Below are positions 1 through 12,400 of a DNA stretch of 64,000 bases, one piece after another (the first letter of the stretch is position 1; each line of letters begins with the position of its first letter). The DNA is taken from assembly GCA_024305745.1 (NCBI GenBank), contig JAHRBS010000012.1, forward strand, positions 2,175,001 to 2,239,000, given 5' to 3'. The position numbers and the translations under genes were made by a program. The DNA is from Polyporus tsugae. Taxonomy: Eukaryota; Basidiomycota; Agaricomycetes; Polyporales; Polyporaceae. Under the pieces are notes generated by a model, which had not been told where the DNA came from, ran no database searches, and was given only the letters and a program-made list of their open reading frames with translations.

Positions 1-3000
1 GCCCGGATCTTATATGTCATGCAAAGAGCCTACCTTGCGACATTGTGATGTACCCCCAGGTCTGTTGAATGGAATGACTAAGAGACTTGGAAGTCGGCGC
101 TCGCCACTATCGTCCCATACCTTAAACATCATCATCGCCACCGGTCGGCCAGGAAGCATGTAACCGACTACGAGTTCCGTGACAACACTAGACGGGATAT
201 CAGAGGCGTAGGAGATTGGTTTCAGCAACATAACTTACTTCAATCCAACTTGTCTATTAGTGATCGCTTGGATCATGCCTGCGTGCGCATTATAATCAAG
301 AAAGCATCCCGGCAGACTTGGGTGAACACGTACCAACTGGGATCAAGTACACCTGTGCGTATCGTTAGCTCTCATAGGGACGAATGAAGGCTGATGACTC
401 ACGAGAGCGATAAGAAGGGCGACAATCAGGGCCCAGATGGTCATTTGGGTCGGGAATAACTTGATGCAAAGGCACGAGAAACAAAACGTGACGGCAAGGA
501 TGCCAGCGTACCTTCCAGATATGTCAGCGTATCAACACTCACAACACTACGTCATGCTTACCACCACTCCGGGACCGGAGGATATTGCGCCATGAGGCGC
601 GCGTGGATGTCAGGCTGCTCGCCAAGTGAGCGGTGTAAATGTATGCTAATAGGTTTGCGGAAGTATAGGATGGCGTGGACAATGGTGGCAGTGATGGATG
701 CGAAAGCAAGGCCGTACGATATCGCGAACGTGGCGGAGAGGAAGAGGGGGCTGTACGACTTGTAAGCCTCGAGGTTGAACGTGGAGTCCGGGTTGAGGAT
801 ACGGGTGAGGTTGTATGGCTGCCCTGCGCAAGCAATGGTGTAAGTATACCGGGGAAAGAACGCGGAAAGGATTGCTCCACCTGTGTTGTCGAATGGTCCT
901 AGGGCGGAAATACTGGGCGGAGTGAAATCTTGAGTTCACGGGAAGAAATTCTAGAACTTACGGCATGTACTGAGAATACCAGACGTTTGTAAACTGCGTA
1001 GCCCCGCGACGGAATGTGAGTAGACCGATAGCGACGTAAGGCAAGGCAAACGCACATAAACAAGGGGCGCGAGGAACCCTGGGAGCGGACGAATGGGTTA
1101 TTGGACGGGTCGGAACATTGGGGATGAAGGCTTACAATAAAACATCAGGAACCCTGCGATGACGTTTGCTTCTGCCCACCCTGGAGAGGCATCAGAAACG
1201 CAGATCATCAAGGTGGTAAATATAACCATAACACGTACAAGGGGTGGCGAGCGGGCTGCCGATGAAGGCGATCTGATTCCAGTCAAAGGACAGAAGCGAG
1301 AAGCCCATGCCACTGTGATATCTGCATGCGATAGGATTAAGCAAAATGTCACTCAAGGTGATATCTATCCTACCCGAAGAGCGCATTGACTTTCTATAAC
1401 GACCAGGGACGCGAGTCAATGGGAACCGTACACAACTGATCGAAACAAACTTACCACATTCTTTGGTGCTATCCAGCACACCTAAGAGCATGGCAGTCAA
1501 AGAACAGGAAGTGTTTCTTTACCTATGAGGGCGCTTACCCATGTGAAAACGCTATTAAGGCGGATTAGGGCGCTTGATTAACGATTGAATGGACAGGACT
1601 CGGCGTACCTCAGTGCCTGGAACAAATATCCCGGTACGATATCTAGTGTCCATCCAACAGATCTCGTTAGAGGGAAAGCTTGAAGGGCCGTCAAACGGCG
1701 GCACGGAAACGCACACCATACAGCCGCAGAGACGAAGGCATATGCGAAGAAGCGTTCTCGAGAGAGACCATCGTGACGGCCGATTCCTACGTAGCTCTGG
1801 GAATGGAGCGTGTTGAACAGCGCGCAAACCACCAAAGTGTTCGGCCAGACTGAGATAGCGGTTAAATATGGATCGAGTTGAAAAGTTATGGACGCATAGC
1901 CTACTCATGGACGCTGGTGCGACAAGCTTTTGGCGCAGATGCGAGCAGGGAGATGAGTAATAGGGATCGGAGACACGCGCCAAAGGAACAACGAAAGCCA
2001 TACCAATCTACGTGCAAGACCTCCAACGGAAAAGCCGATAAGCTGTTTTTCGGGGGAGTTTTAGAGTCACCCCTGTCAGAAATGTGAGCAACGGCCTACC
2101 TGTGTGGACATGACGAGCATCCATTGATCTGGTTCATGTCAGTCAACTCCCAACCGCGGAACGACCATCATTGCGACTTACACGCAAAGTTGAAGTTCTG
2201 GTTATACCAGACCCGCTGCACCGCAATTATCTCGGTCTGTGGTGGGTTTCGGTCAGTGACGGGACATCACCGGCTTTATCCAATGATAAGGACAACACAC
2301 CGCGTACGCCGACTGCGCGCCGACACCGGCCATGATGGTGATCAGCACCTACGTGTGGAAGAGCAAAGATGGTGGTCATCCTCGAGGTCTTCAGACAAGT
2401 AACGGAGGCTCCTTACGTGTTCTTTGATGGTGAAGAAGCCAGGATTAAGGGAGACGCCAAAGATCTTGCAGTGGGGCAGCCAGCGTGCCCAGGCCCTTCC
2501 GAGAGGGAAGGTGATGAGCTGCGCGACGATCTGCGGGCGTAGTTAGCCTCGTTTTGTGGGGGTCGGTGATGTGCATCATAGGGGATGGGCGCAGGAGAGT
2601 GCATGATGGAGGACAGACTGTATATGCAAGGAGTAGGAGAGGTGGGACGTACACTAGTGACCATGAGGGAGGGATAGCGGAAATAGTAGAATTCGTTGAT
2701 GCCGGGGAGGACGATGGCCCAAAGGATGCCAAGGAGCCAGGCGCGGAGGGTGTTGACGGGCATGGCCTGGTCATCGTAGTTTGCGACGGCGGAACGGACC
2801 TCCGGATAGGGAGAGTCGTCCTCTGAAAAAGGCACTGGGAATGAGGGGAGGCAGTGAGGGGTGGATGAGAGAAGTGGGCGTACCGAGCCAAGTGATGTCA
2901 TGGTCGTAATTGGGATCGAAGAAGTCGGGAGGGTCGTCGGGAGGGTTGTCAGTAGGACGGGAGGACAAGGATTCCGAGTCGTCAAATTGGCGGGATCCTG

Positions 3001-3159
3001 GAGGGGAGGTGAGCAGAGGGCGGAGGGGGGTACGGGGGGGGATTGGGAGGGGATGATTGAAAATCGGGATGACTGACTTATGGACTTCTCGGGGTCGAAA
3101 GATGAGAAGCTGGCTATCGAAGGGGCGGCACGGTTGTCCTCCTCGACCTCTGCGGACAT
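1..3159 (-). CDS. OPT-family oligopeptide transporter (multi-exon, C-terminus beyond the window)
   Basis: Proton-coupled uptake of small peptides (or related metal-peptide complexes) at the plasma membrane is the usual role of this family. Exons read leftwards on the minus strand. Family landmarks appear in the expected order: PVNTLRAWLLGILWAI (about 2,700-2,770), AQLITFPLGRAWAR followed by GFFTIKEHV (about 2,415-2,530), GYLFQAL (about 1,612-1,632), FDWNQIAFIGSPLATP (about 1,240-1,290), EANVIAGFLMF (about 1,140-1,175), YSPLFLSATFA (about 720-770) and GYMLPGRPVAMMMFK (about 120-165). Many introns of 50-65 nt separate these blocks. I chose the ATG at 3,159 (MSAEVEED...), which gives the acidic cytosolic N-terminus usual for OPT proteins. 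The frame stays open upstream to 3,603 but is only proline/serine-rich low complexity. The window ends after roughly two thirds of the protein. Exact splice sites in the N-terminal exons are uncertain. Confidence 0.88.
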
Positions 3160-4095
3160 CTCATGCCAATAGGTGGGTGGAGAGGGGGGGCGGAGAGCTA
3201 CGTTCCACGGGAGAGGGATTCGGGCGAGAACAGAGGATGGGAGGTCAGAGCGGGGAGAGGAGGGAGAAAGGAGAAGGAGGATGAGAAGGGGATGGGCGCG
3301 TGAACGAGATAGCCAAGGGACAGAGAAGTGGTGGAGGGAAAGCCGTGGACGGGGGATGGAAGGGAGCCGGAAGGAAGGGGCGCTGACGAGAGGAGGGCAG
3401 GTCAGCGCAGCGGTTCGCAGACCCGGGCAGGGGACGGTCGGGGAGAGGAGGAGACGTCGGGCGGGGAGCGTGGGGGATGGTGAGGACAGGGAGAAGGGAG
3501 GCTGAGGACAAGGACGAGGACGAGGACTGAGAGGAAGAGAAGGGGGACGAGAGTAGTCGCACTCGTCGCCGCAGACGTCCTGCTCAGGCGGGGACATGAG
3601 CATCCGCGTCCATGATCATCGTTATCCACGTGCGAGATACAACAAGGACCGAGCTCCCGGTTTAGATTGTTTCTCAAGCGTCGCAACCTTGTCGGTACTC
3701 TATCACCCCAGCTACCTCTTCCCCCCAACCCTCTCTTTCCTCTCGCCCGTCTTCACATCCGTCCCCGTTGGCACCATAGGGCGAGCTGCCAGCGGCCAGC
3801 GGTGCGCTCGGACAGCGAGAGATGTCGTGGTTGGCGTTAGACGGCAGTCGTGCCTTGCTGGGGCCAGATGAGACAGGATGTGAGAAAGAAGGAGATGGCG
3901 TCAGTGGCCAGCAGATGTCGCACAATCCAAGGCACACTCCGCAGCATCCCTTCTCTCCCCCGCACCTTCCAACCCTCGGCCTTTTCAACGCGTCCACACG
4001 GTCTCATTTCACGCTGCTATCTGTCCGAGCGCACAAGTACAACCCGCACTTAATAACATAAGCAGAGAGAAAGATAATATTATTTCTGCCCATCC
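3160..4095. other. Intergenic: OPT promoter side and 3' flank of the next gene
   Basis: I see no convincing gene here. The stretch is strongly purine/pyrimidine-asymmetric (G/A-rich on plus from about 3,180 to 3,540), which keeps long low-complexity reading frames open. It should hold the OPT promoter and the terminator of the minus-strand gene that ends at 4,096. Confidence 0.5.
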
Positions 4096-5667
4096 TCACC
4101 CCAGTGCCAACCGGCCAAAGTCCAGCGTCGCCTCTTCAATCGACATCTTCCGCACCACAAGCGCCTCCACAATCAATCGTGCTTCCCGAACCGTTCCCGC
4201 CCCAGTGCTCCCCACCACCATGTCTCCCAGCTCCCCCACCTCCACTGCAGCCGACATCTCCGGCGACTCGTCCTCCCCATGTCCATTCTTCTTCTTCTCC
4301 ATCGCCGCATGCAGACCGTCGACTCCATGGGCGAGCGTGCACGCCTCCGACCCTACCTCTGCTATCAGTGCCGACGCTGCATCGCCCACATCAGCCTTCT
4401 CAGAGCCGCCGCCCCCCGCCGCGCGACTCGGCAGGCCGCCACACACCTCCTTCTCCGTCTCCCGCGTCTCCCCTTGAGCGAGAGCGATCAGAGCGCTACG
4501 CTTCTCATCCCGCTTCTTGTCGCGCGCAACCCGCCGTTGCAGCGCCCTCTCGTCCTTGTTCAACTCGCCCTCCTCAGAACCGACGTTGCCCTTCTGGTGC
4601 CATGGTTGAACTTTCTTCTCCTTGTTCTTATTGTATCGCTTCGTATGCCTGCCAGGGGCCGAGCCCAATGCAACAGAGACCCCGAGCCGCACTCGGTGTC
4701 GCATAGGACGCGGTTTGTAGACGGCGGCGATCTCCAGTCCGGCGAATGACGCACGACGAGGACCCAGACCAACCTCGACACCCACAACGAGGTCTAGCTC
4801 GTCGTCCGCTATTACTCCCGAGGCCGGCATGTCCGTGTCGGTAGATTCGTCTTGGAACGCGGGTTCGGGCTCCATAGAGAACAGCGCGAGGTCGTCGTCG
4901 ATGGGTGCTATGAACGGGGAAGACTGGGCTGTCGGTCGAGAAGGGTTGGTGCGGATGGGGCGATGGCCTATGGTGGTCGCTGTCGCTGTAAATGAGGCTA
5001 TGCCGGGCCCGCGACCGAGATTGGAGAAGGAGAAGGAGATGTCGTCGACATCCGTGGACTCGGCGTAAGAGAAGTCGGTCTCCACCTCGGAAGTGGAGCC
5101 ATCCGCTCCGTCCGAGTACAGAGAACCAACGGCGAGAGGACGTTTGCGCATCTTGCGGGTCCACTCACCGGTATCAGGATTGGTGTAGCCGCTCTCCTTG
5201 TCGGCGAGGGCGGCTATAGTAGGAGGGACTTCGATCTCTTTGACAACGATGACGGAGGCGCCGATTTCGCCGGCCATCATCTCAAGAGTCTCGAGGGACT
5301 CCTCGAGGTCTGCCCGGGAGAGGCCAATGAGGGCGCCGGAATCTGCGACGCCGAGCTCATAGTAGGCCTGGCCGCCCCCCTCGAGAAGACGCCATTTGAG
5401 CTGAGTGACGAGTCGAGCGAAGCGGGCATTGGAGATGTGAGTGAGCTTGAGCTTGTACTCGATATTGCCCTGTCTTGGATGAGTAGCCGATAACAAGGCC
5501 TAGATTGGGGAAGGGCTCACCTCTTCGACTTCGGGGACGAGCTTGGGGATGCCGTTGTGGAGGGCGGCGTTGAATTGTGGGGAGAGACCGGGGGTGGGAG
5601 GAGACGGGAGAAAGGGGTCCCAAGGGGACGGAACGCGGGGGCTTTCAGACTCGTGCTCACCAAACAT
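4096..5667 (-). CDS. GTPBP1/2-like N-terminal-domain protein lacking a GTPase domain
   Basis: Two exons: 5,521-5,667 (49 codons from ATG at 5,667) and 4,096-5,469, separated by a 51-nt GT-AG intron; about 506 residues. The start of exon 2, GNIEYKLKL followed by RLVTQLKWRLLEGGGQAYYE and a leucine/methionine-rich helix, resembles the conserved N-terminal region of the GTPBP1/GTPBP2 translational GTPases. In those proteins it precedes the G domain. No P-loop (GxxxxGKS/T), switch or NKxD motif follows. Instead there is an acidic/serine region, a basic segment RHTKRYNKNKEKK, and an alanine-rich C-terminus ending at 4,096. The resemblance is read by eye. A role in translation or RNA binding is inference. 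It lies divergent to the PKS with 738 bp between the start codons. Confidence 0.72.
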
Positions 5668-6405
5668 GGGGAGGATTTGGTGTGTCTATCACTTTACGGT
5701 TGTTTCGGGGAGGGATGACGGTGGACGTGTTAGGCAGCTATTCGAGTGATCATTGTGGGTGGTGTGAAAATAGGAGACGGGAGGGGAGTTCAGGATTCCG
5801 AACGGGTGGTGGACGTGGTGGGGACAAGACTCAGAAGGTGGGCAGCTGGAGAGAGATCATGGTGGTGTGCGGAGGAGGAGCGTGTGCGACTCGTCCACTG
5901 GACTGACTCACAATCAGCCTCAGCGCCAAGTCGCCGGCCAGTGCGGCCCGTCGGGTGGGTCCGAGTCGAAGCGCCCGGGATCGACGAGTCGGGGTCCGCA
6001 GTCAACGTCGCCTTCTTCCTCCTCGCATCCTCCTCGACGCCGACCAGAATTCATTTACGCTTCAAGGCTCACAATGTGCACCAGGCTGTCAACGTAGATC
6101 TCGAGGAGATCTCATCTCACCCATCTACCTCCCCATTGGCCCATCTGCCCACCCCGTCGTGTGGGCATCCTACTTTGTACTTACCCAGCGTCGGCGCGGG
6201 GGGCTGTCCCATCGTTCCAGGCACTGCGCCCTGGGGACCCTGCTGGACCCTGATATTGCATCAAATTCGCCGGGCGATCATCTCAGTAGTCTAATTCCAA
6301 GTCCATTGTCCCACTATATATTCACGGGCCAGCATGGCAGACCAGCCTCAGCAGTTTACTTGCGGCCTCAACGATATCGTCTCTGCCCTTGCCTCGTAAC
6401 ACAGA
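5668..6405. promoter_or_regulatory. Divergent promoter region with TATA-like box before the PKS
   Basis: This is the 738-bp interval between the divergent starts of the GTPBP-like gene (5,667, minus) and the PKS (6,406, plus). A TATA-like run, TATATAT, lies at 6,315-6,321, about 90 nt before the PKS ATG. A decoy ATG at about 6,334 opens a 21-codon frame ending in TAA just upstream of the true start; if transcribed it would be an upstream ORF. Nothing else coding is convincing. Confidence 0.4.
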
Positions 6406-9400
6406 ATGTCTCACACCGCCAAAATCGCCGTGGTATGCTTGTTTATCCGTCGTCGTCTTGTACCTCCAATAGCCATTTGACTGGATCACTCTGTAGATTG
6501 GCATAGGTGCTCAGCTTCCGAGCGGGACCTTTTCAGACACAAACCTCGACTATCGTTCCTTCTTCCAGTTTCTCCTTCAAAAGGGTGACGCATACGAGCC
6601 GATACCCAACGATCGATTTAACATCGAACAGTATGTTTTCCCCTCATTTCCACCACCCGTTCACGGCTCATCATTTTCAGCATCCGTGGCAACGCCACAG
6701 GGAAGGTCCTCACAGACACCGGCGCGTTCCTCAAGCATATCGACCAGTTCGATTCCCTCGAATTTGGCATCACCGCCAAGGATGCCCGCCTCATGCCCCT
6801 CAGCTGCCGCAAGCTCATCGAGGTCGCCTTCCTTAGTTTGCAGGATTCGGCCATCGACTATCGCGGAAAAAACGTCGGATGTTACATGTCCGGCGTTGCC
6901 CACGACTTTCACGCCGTCTCGGGCCATGTATGTCTTCGTTCGCACCAGCACAGTGAATCCCCTGACATTCGTCCCATAGGACGATACGGAGGCCAAGGGA
7001 TCTTTCGCATCAGCGCCCGCTGTCATAGCCAATCGTGTCTCGTATCATCTCGACCTTCGCGGACCGTCTATTCCCTTGGACACGGCTTGTAGCTCTTCGC
7101 TGCACACAACTCACTTGGCTGTGCAAGCACTTCGGAATGGTGAATGCGACGTTGCTGTTGCAGGAGGATGTCAGATGAATTATCGGTGAGTATTTCCTCA
7201 TCTTCGAAGGCGGAAGGACCTGACGTCTCGCCGTTTATCGCTCAAGGTTCACGGATTGGTTGGTCTACACCCAAGGCGGCATTCTGTCTCCAGACGGAAA
7301 GTGCAAGCCTTTTGACGCCTCGGCGAACGGGTGAGTATAGTCAAAGTACGAGAAAGGCACTTTCGACTTATTTCTGCTCTTGCAGGTTTGGCCGGGGAGA
7401 AGGCGCAGTTGCCATTGTTTTGAAACCTCTTGAGGCGGCGATCAGGGACCACGATCACATCTATGGCACTGTATGTGCATCCCCCATCGTCTGGATAGCC
7501 TTCTAATCTTCCCGATATAGATTCTCGGGACCGGTATCAACTCTTGCGGATCTCTTGCTCCAGTCAGCGCTCCCGTTGCATCTGCTCAGAGGGATGCGAT
7601 GAAGCGCGCATTCAGTCAAACTTACCGTCGTCCTCAGGAGGTGGACTTTCTCGAGCTGCATGCTACCGGTACGTTTTCTATCGGAGGACTGGCATAACCG
7701 GGTTGGATTGATCAATCGCTCAACCAGGAACTGCCACTGGTGACCCCACTGAGGCAAATTGGGTCGGTGAAGAGTTCAAGCGCGATGGTGATCTGGTCAT
7801 TGGAAGTGTCAAGGGAAACATCGGGTCAGTCTGCGAAGCCGTCATATCTCGAGCAGCTGGATTCTAAAACGGCAAGCAGTCACCTTGAGATCACCTCCTT
7901 CTTGGCGTCTCTCTGCAAAGTCTGCGGGATTTTTGAAACGGGCCTCATCCCTCCCAACGTCAACTTCAGGAAGCCCAATCCTTCTATCCACTGGGCGAAG
8001 TATCGCTTCCACGTCCCCGTAGAGCCTGAGCCTTTGACATACCGTTCGACCGGCCGCCCTCCACTCATGGCCATGACAAGCTCAGGCATCGGTGGCGCGA
8101 ACGGTCACTGCGTCATTGAAGGCCCTCCGTCGGTCCTTCCTCATTCCTCCCCCTTCTGGGTGGAGAAGGTCCAAGCCCCTGCTCTTATCGTCGCTGGTGG
8201 CCTCTCTCCGAGGTCTGTCGTGGCTGTCGGAGAAAGCCTTCCGGATATCCTGGAGAGTGGCGATGCAACTGTGCTTGCGAGGATCTATGGTCGTCGTTCT
8301 CGCTCGATGACCTGGCGCTCGTTCGCCATTGCCAGCCACGGCAAGGTTTCCAAGTTCAGTGATGCTGCGATTGTACCGAAGACCAAGGCCCCGGTCGTCT
8401 TCGTTTTCTCCGGGCAAGGCACTCAGTACTGGCAGAGTAAGTACCTTGCGTTTGCATGACTTTTGCTGTGGCTGACAATTAAATAAGTGGGTCGCGACCT
8501 GTTCAAGATGTGCGCCCCATTCCGGGAGAGCATCCTAGAGATGGACTCCGTCTACACAACAGTCGTTGGCGCGTCGCTGGTTCACACCACTGGCCTTTTC
8601 CTCGAGTCTCCTGAGAACGCATCCGACCCTCTCGGTGATCCATGGCCTATCGATATCGTGTTGCCCGCGATAACCATGCTGCAGCTTGCGCTTGTCGACG
8701 CTCTGGCTGCGGCTGGCATCACACCGGATGTTGTCATCGGCCATTCGGCTGGTGAGACCGCTGTACTTGCGGCCTCCGGATCGGCATCGAAGGCCATGGC
8801 GCTCGAGATCGCTATTGCACGAGGGCGCGCTATGTCGTTCGTAGAGGACGCCAAGGGAACTATGGCGGCCGTTTCCTGTTCCCCCGAGGAGGTTCGCCGC
8901 ATCATTGCGGAGGTACACGCCGAACTTGGAGATGGTGTTCTCGAGATCGGATGCTACAACACGCCCTCTGCAGTCACTTTGTCTGGCTCTGAAACTCATG
9001 TCGACCTTGCTGTCAAGAAGGCAGGGACTGCCGGCATCTTCGCACGCAAGCTCCGTACTCGCGTTCCGGTCCACTCAGCGATGATGGCGCTCTGCCGTAC
9101 GAACTTCCAGCGGCTCATCGAGGATGTCTTCGCCCGTCACTCGATCTCCTCCCCTACCGTGGAAACATACTCCACGACAACCGGCCAGCTCTTCCAGGAC
9201 ACATTCAATGCACAATACTTCTGGGACGGCACGATTGGCCCCGTTCGCTTCGCACAGGCGATCACGGCGCTGACGGAGAAGCACAAGTATGCTACGTTCG
9301 TTGAGATTGGCCCACACCCTGCCCTTTCGAGTTACGTCTTGGCGATGACCCAGAAGAATACTCTTGTCACTTGTCCTCTTCGTCGTCAGCGCACTCCCGA

Positions 9401-12400
9401 GCCCGGAGCCGACATCGTGGAGTTCTTGACCACCCTCGGCAAGCTCGTTGTCGCTGGATACAACACTATCGATTTCGACTCTCTATACGGGGCAGCAACG
9501 AAGTTCTCAGGAACGCTTCCTCCATATCCCTTCGCACCAAAGACGGTTCCATATCGTATTCCGAGCGCGGCCATCGTGAGGCAGCTGCAGCACCGCAATG
9601 GTCCCCTCAACTATCCCCAACTCGAAGTCAATATCCATACTCACCCAGAGCTTGCTGATCACGTTATCAAGGGTGAGCCTATCATGCCAGCGGCTGGATT
9701 TATTGAAATGGTATGTTCGTGATGATCCAGTGTCATCCTGGCAATGGAAATCCCTAACTTAAACCGTTCCCAGGCTTTCGAATTTGGTGCCAAAGAGCTC
9801 TACGACATCGAGTTTCATGCCATGCTCCCCCTTTCCAGCGACCGTCCTGTACCTGTCGAAGTCAAGCTCGAGGGCACGCGGTGGACTGTGAACAGCGCGG
9901 CATCGACGGATTACGCGAAGATGTGGCCGATCCAGGTTAGCTCAGTTGACAATTAATGCCTTTTGATTTCAGTCTGATCGCCGTATCAAGTACAACAGGC
10001 GGCATGCGTCGGGATACTTGTCCTTCCAGCCTACCTGCGAGTCGACCGTTCCACGTTTGGACATTGAATCCCTCCGACAGCGTATGACGCCTGTAAGCAT
10101 GTCAGGTGAGCACTTTTGTCATGCGAAATGTGCCTCTATAAAACTTTCTTCCTAGGGTTCTACGAACGCTTGAGTTCCTTCGCGCAGTTTGGCGCTACGT
10201 ATCGCAGAGTGCAGGCGTGTCACATTGCGAGGGACTCTCGAGGTGGTGCTGAGGTCCTCACACAAGTGCGTGCCGCCGACGGTGACCTTCCGAAGTACGT
10301 CACCGATTTCAAACTGCCTTTGCCTTGACTCCGCCTGACATTGTGACTGTCAGCCTCTCAGACTACTGTTTCCATCCCGCGATACTGGACGCTTCTATCC
10401 ACGTTATGGTGCACCCTATTATCACAGGAAACTTTGACACCGAACTCTTCCACCTTCCCGCTAGAGCCTCAAAGGCTCGCTTCCTTCATACCGGTCCCCT
10501 TCCTCGGACCGTGTATGGTTACGCCAAGCTTGTGGATTGGACTCCAAGTGCGTTCTTCAACCCTGACGTTCTTGATGTGATCGGGTTTTAATATAAACGC
10601 AGAGGGAATCACCTACGATGCCACAATCGTCGATGACTCCGGGGAAGCTTTGTTAGTCTTAGAAGGAGTCCAGGTCGCGCTCCATGGCCAGCGAGTACGG
10701 AAGCTGGAACAGCGATATGAGGTGGTGTATCGCCCTCTCGGTCTCTCGCTTTCGCGCAAGCAAGACGACCCGTTCCATCGCATTCCTTCCCTGCCAACGA
10801 TCTCTAGCCCCGTCCTGCTTCACAAGCAACGCTCCTCCGACACCATCCCTGACTTCAAACCTCTGGATTCTCCCCCTTCCCCCGCACTGTCATCATCCAC
10901 TGAAGCGCACACGCTCTCGGACAGCATAACGTCGTCCGCTCATGGCAAGCTCCCCTCATTTCTGGTCCTAGACTACGTTAGGGGCGAAGAGATGAGGATC
11001 CAAGCGGAGATGGCCTCATATGACTCCACTGAGCCACTGGCCCTGTTCTTCACCGCTTGGGACGGTGTAGACGGAGACGCCGCTGCGGGCTTCACTCGAG
11101 CTCTCCGCAAGGAGTACCGCCTGTGGGCCATTCGCCTTGTGATCTTTGATGCGTCTTGGTCCCCGTATCAGAGATCACAGGCAACATGCGAGCTTTTCTC
11201 CCTGGACACGAAGGACGAGGAGATGAAGGTGCAAGCCGATGGTTCAATCATTGTCCCTCGCGTCGAACTGGCAGATCCCCCTTCGCTAACCGCTCCTTTG
11301 GATTTGGAAAGGCCCTGGAAACTGGTAGAAGGCGACGTCGTTCAAACAAATCTTCCGATTTGTCCGCCCGACCATGTGGTGGTGGAAGTCAATGCTGTGG
11401 CTTCTGATGCCTCGGGACTGTGGGCGTTTGTGGGCAACGGTGCTCACCCCGTGGTCGGGATTTCTGCAAAGCCTATCTCTAGTCATGTTCATCTCCATCG
11501 AGGCAGCATTGTCGAGATGGAAGCTACCCTCCTTACCACTGGTGACGGCTCTGGCCTGCTCGGTCCCCCTCTCCTCGCAGCCACCATTGTTGCACTCGCA
11601 GTCACTGCACCAGCCTTCTCACACCCTGAGCGTCTCTCAGGCCGTCGCGTCTTGGTTTCCGGTAGGGACGGAGAACTCAACACGCAGATTTGTGAGGTCT
11701 GCTCGCAGCTAGGAATGGAGGTGATCCGTCTCGCAACTTATGACGGTGCGCAACTAGCGTCATCCTATCTCAAGAAACCCGATCTTGTTCTTTCTGGTAC
11801 ATGTAATGTGCGGGAGGTGGTCATCCTTCGCTCTCTTCTTGTGCCGGTGACCGGGCGGATGCTACTCTGGAACCATCCGGAGCACGGTGTTGCAAGTATC
11901 GCGGCCAATGACCCCTGGGTTGTTGGTGATGCACTCCGCGCTGCGCTCTCATATCACGACAATCGGCGCTCAACGTCGGTTCCCTACACACCGCCCTACC
12001 AGCTTCTCCCAGAACATCTACCCACCGTGTCGTTGTCTACCAACCTCTTCGACTCGAACAAGTCATATATATTGGTCGGTGGAATCGGTAGTCTGGGGCT
12101 CTTCATCGCACTCTGGATGTACGAGGTAAGTAGTTATGACCTTTCTTCGTACAAGGCAGCTAATACAGTATGTTCGGTAGAATGGAGCGAGACATCTAGT
12201 CCTCACGTCACGTTCTGGAGCCGTGAGCTTGGAGAAGACGCACGATTGGGTTGCCCAGAGGATACTTTGCTATCTCGGTAGCCGCAGCGATCTGACTTTG
12301 CTGACCCTTGCTATCGATGCCACCTCCGAGAAGGATATGGGTGCCCTTATCCGCAGGCTTTCCCGCCCTCTTGCCGGATGCATGCTTTTGGCCGCGGTGT

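Noticed and set aside
2413..3603. A 396-codon minus-strand frame as one intact protein
   Set aside because: It mixes true OPT exons with introns and a low-complexity upstream extension. The OPT motifs continue in other frames across short introns.
4104..4706. A 200-codon plus-strand proline/serine-rich frame
   Set aside because: It is antisense to the GTPBP-like coding region, whose minus frame is longer and conserved; this frame is a compositional shadow.
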